A stretch of DNA of 53,569 nt from an uncultured Flavobacteriales bacterium (GTDB lineage Bacteria > Bacteroidota > Bacteroidia > Flavobacteriales_D > Parvicellaceae), in contig CAJWDP010000020.1 of NCBI GenBank assembly GCA_913030835.1, positions 1 through 53,569 of the forward strand, read 5' to 3'. The notes below the pieces were generated by a model. It was not told the origin of the DNA and ran no database searches. It saw only the letters and a program-made list of their open reading frames with translations. The translations under genes and the position numbers were made by a program. Positions 51,618 through 53,569 of the stretch are shown piece by piece (positions within the stretch are counted from its first letter, which is position 1; every line of letters begins with the position of its first letter).

Positions 51618-53024
51618 TTAATAAACCAGCAATCGAGGCTCCATTAATTCGCGGATAGCGTATTTTACTCCCTCTCTTCCGAACCCGGAATCTTTGATTC
51701 CTCCGTAAGGCATTTGGTCTGCTCTATAGGTAGGAACATCGTTTACAATTACGGCGCCGGTTTGCATATTGTGAAATGCATATTGTATCTCGCTTTGGGA
51801 ATCTGTGAAAATACCTGCCTGTAAACCATAGCTGGAGTCATTGATCGAAGCCACCGCTTCCTCGAGCTCTTGGTATTTTTCAACGATTACCACAGGTCCA
51901 AAAACTTCTTCTCGCACTACTCGCATACTAGGCAGTGTGTTGGTTAGTACAGTGGGATGGACCATGCTTCCTTCTCGCTTTCCCCCGGTCAGCAGGGTGG
52001 CACCTTGATCAATGGCTTCATCAATCCATTCTTGTACTCGAATAGCTGACTCTTCTGTGATCATCTCTCCAAAATCAGTTGAAGGATCCATGAGGTCACC
52101 TAGTTTCAGTTTAGAAATTTCTACCAAATAATCCTCAACAAATTGATCATAAAGGCTGTGATGCACATAAATTCGTTGCGTGTGGATACAAACCTGACCT
52201 GAATAGGCGAATCCTCCCGTAGTGCAGCGTTTTACAGCTACCTCAAGATCTGCAGTTGGGGTTAGTATAGCGCCTGCATTTCCGCCCAATTCTAAAGTAA
52301 CCCTCTTTTTTCCTGCTTTATTCTTAAGCTGCCATCCGACAGCCGCAGAACCTGTGAAGGAAAGTGCGCCAAATCGATCATCTTGAACCAACTCATGCAC
52401 TTCATCATTGTTGAGCTCAAGGCAAATTGCTGAGCCCGGAATTGTTCCGGATTGGTTTGCAATTTCAATGAGTTGATGTGCAACATTTGGCGTTTTTGGT
52501 GACGGTTTTATCAAGATGGGACAACCTGCCGCAATGGCGGGAGCCAATTTGTGAGCAACAAGATTCAAAGGGAAATTGAAGGGTGTTATACCGATTACAG
52601 GACCGATGGGAAAGCACTTAACGATTCCTTGTTTTGCTGGTCCTTTGGTCCAATCAAGATCAAAGAATTCCTGTGGTTTTCTTTTGGCTTCTTCTGCGGC
52701 ACGCTGAAGATCTGCTACTGAGACTCTTCCATCCGGGGAAGCCACATTTGCACTTCCCTTAAGGAAAGTCCCTTTTAAATGTACACCTGTCTGGGCAAGA
52801 TATATGGAATCAACAGTAGTTCCAGACATTCTTTCCGCTTCATCAATTGCCGCATGCACACTTGAAGCTGTTTTTCTAAAATCAATAATTTCCCCCTTAC
52901 GCACACCCTCGTTTTTACGAAAGGATTTACCAACGATATTAAGGCTGTTGTCATCAGACACCTCGCCAATTAAAACCTTGGCACAGGAAGTACCAATCTC
53001 TACTGCACCAATTATTTTACTCAT
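51618..53024 (-). CDS. Chimeric reading frame: FtsA N-terminus joined to an aldehyde dehydrogenase
   Basis: 468 residues with two unrelated parts. Residues 1-~115 are the start of cell-division ATPase FtsA: IGAVEIGTSCAKVLIGEV (phosphate-1), KGEIIDF, and YLAQTGVHLKG with the start of the 1C domain; wording is closest, from memory, to verrucomicrobial FtsA. From ~116 the chain is an aldehyde dehydrogenase lacking its first ~110 residues: GPVIGITPFNFPLNLVAHK, IKPSPKTP, FTGSAAVGW, catalytic Glu245 in LELGGN, catalytic Cys279 in SGQVC, then EVFGPV and MPYGGIKDSGFGREG. The order is implausible for one protein. The FtsA part follows an FtsQ gene as in dcw clusters. The frame is most likely an assembly chimera; a real fusion is less likely. 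Confidence 0.85.
   Translation of the reverse strand: MSKIIGAVEIGTSCAKVLIGEVSDDNSLNIVGKSFRKNEGVRKGEIIDFRKTASSVHAAIDEAERMSGTTVDSIYLAQTGVHLKGTFLKGSANVASPDGRVSVADLQRAAEEAKRKPQEFFDLDWTKGPAKQGIVKCFPIGPVIGITPFNFPLNLVAHKLAPAIAAGCPILIKPSPKTPNVAHQLIEIANQSGTIPGSAICLELNNDEVHELVQDDRFGALSFTGSAAVGWQLKNKAGKKRVTLELGGNAGAILTPTADLEVAVKRCTTGGFAYSGQVCIHTQRIYVHHSLYDQFVEDYLVEISKLKLGDLMDPSTDFGEMITEESAIRVQEWIDEAIDQGATLLTGGKREGSMVHPTVLTNTLPSMRVVREEVFGPVVIVEKYQELEEAVASINDSSYGLQAGIFTDSQSEIQYAFHNMQTGAVIVNDVPTYRADQMPYGGIKDSGFGREGVKYAIRELMEPRLLVY
52680..52700. other. Probable junction between two source genomes
   Basis: The minus-strand bases here encode AAEEAKR. Both FtsA (end of a helix before the missing 1C core) and aldehyde dehydrogenases (AEEAKR before a DLDW-like segment) can carry this sequence, so a shared ~20-base word could have joined two assembly paths. 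Left of it lies the flavobacterial chromosome; right of it lies an ftsQ-ftsA segment. Confidence 0.75.
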
Positions 53025-53059
53025 TTTCTATCATGCATTCAGTTTCAACTTTTATTCCA

Positions 53060-53569
53060 TTAAATCTTAGCAAAAACCGACCGACCGTGGGATAAATCAA
53101 TGGAACGGATAAAGGGTGCCTGAGAAAACTTGGGTTCATCGAGCAAGTAGCGCAAACGACTTAATTGATGAGCATAATCGGTTGGATTAAAACGAATATT
53201 TCCTACACGCTTGGACTTAATGGATATATTCGCACCAGGATCTTTATCACTTGGACGATTGTAGGATACGACAGTCCAGTCACGAAAAATTTCTGGATAG
53301 TCTGACCTCGCAAGCTCAAGTAAAGGAGCTACAACAGGAATCTCTTTGAGCCGCCTGTATCCTTGATTATCAGCAGTTCTTTGAATCATCGATGAGGGCA
53401 CCTGCAAGGACGGTAATAATCTTATCATTGCCGGAGAGTACTCGTTCCCTTGGTAAATACATCCGTCAGAAGAAACCATCCAGTCGCGATACTTTACCTT
53501 GACATCCCGAAGTCTTAATACCAAGAGCGGTTCTCTTTCCTTGATTAAAACCTCCAAAGTCGAGGGAAA
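53060..53569 (-). CDS. ftsQ: Cell-division protein FtsQ, C-terminal part (runs off window)
   Basis: 169 residues are visible and the frame stays open to the right end, so the start is outside; a TTG at 53557 is internal. The fragment begins FPSTLEVLIKEREPLLVL, matching the FtsQ POTRA/beta-domain junction (family WP-x-x-L-x-V-x-V-x-E-R-x-P-V), followed by YRDWMVSSDGCIYQG, the usual -VDxxGxVF-like strand. The C-terminus FIRSIDLSHGRSVFAKI fits the FtsQ beta domain. FtsQ bridges FtsB/FtsL with the divisome. It lies 35 bases before ftsA in the normal dcw order. It probably comes from a verrucomicrobium-like genome, not from the rest of the window. Confidence 0.78.
   Translation of the reverse strand, partial: FPSTLEVLIKEREPLLVLRLRDVKVKYRDWMVSSDGCIYQGNEYSPAMIRLLPSLQVPSSMIQRTADNQGYRRLKEIPVVAPLLELARSDYPEIFRDWTVVSYNRPSDKDPGANISIKSKRVGNIRFNPTDYAHQLSRLRYLLDEPKFSQAPFIRSIDLSHGRSVFAKI

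Noticed and set aside
52680-53024. FtsA segment as lateral transfer into the flavobacterial genome
   Set aside because: The fragment is cut mid-domain and fused to an equally truncated gene at a short shared word, with ftsQ continuing off the window; an assembly join explains this more simply than transfer.

Overview
This window is a stretch of a Bacteroidota chromosome, most likely Flavobacteriales (Crocinitomicaceae/Cryomorphaceae-like; the family is inferred from gene content only). Three very large secreted proteins end in type IX secretion (type B, gliding-motility-associated) sorting domains. Promoters fit the Bacteroidota TAnnTTTG -7 box. MetH is split in the way seen in this phylum, and the block coaX, outer-membrane protein, TPR protein, lptC, CNNM/CorC-like protein, peptidyl-prolyl isomerase is typical of flavobacteria. 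There is no mobile element, CRISPR array or rRNA, and no gene-free stretch longer than 300 bases.

Layout. 1-7.2 kb: 3' part of a giant SprB-repeat adhesin. 7.2-12.3 kb (mostly minus strand): rsmE with an outer-membrane protein, pckA, and a DUF4476/DUF423 pair. 12.5-19.6 kb: ettA and a 1776-residue T9SS surface protein. 19.6-25.5 kb: a cytochrome oxidase assembly/subunit operon (cyoE, two enlarged subunit III proteins, subunit IV, two SCO proteins, a DUF420 protein, a small CxxC membrane protein). 25.5-29.4 kb: SAM-I riboswitch and split methionine synthase. 29.5-36.2 kb: OmpA-like protein, tsaB, then a minus-strand run of a YD-repeat-like protein, a DUF255 protein, a LEA-type lipoprotein and an M20 dipeptidase. 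36.5-38.7 kb: a third T9SS protein. 38.7-41.2 kb: gpmI translationally coupled to a histidine kinase. 41.2 kb: tRNA-Phe. 41.4-49.2 kb: coaX to ppiD block. 49.2-51.6 kb: heme A synthase and two outer-membrane barrels.

The last ~0.9 kb does not fit the rest. An aldehyde dehydrogenase on the minus strand loses its own N-terminus and is joined in frame to the first ~115 residues of an FtsA of verrucomicrobial type, preceded by the end of an FtsQ. The join lies in a short stretch (about 52680-52700) encoding AAEEAKR, a sequence plausible in both families. The simplest reading is a chimeric assembly join between two organisms; a real gene fusion is the less likely alternative. Everything right of about 52.7 kb should be treated as foreign until checked.

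Themes. Heme A supply (cyoE, ctaA), oxidase subunits III/IV and copper delivery (SCO pair) are present, but catalytic subunits I and II are not in the window. The two subunit III proteins carry large extra periplasmic loops, and one SCO protein lacks the distal copper-binding histidine. Many genes have a TAnnTTTG box only 4-6 bases before the start codon, suggesting leaderless or nearly leaderless mRNAs, and about eight genes use TTG or GTG starts.
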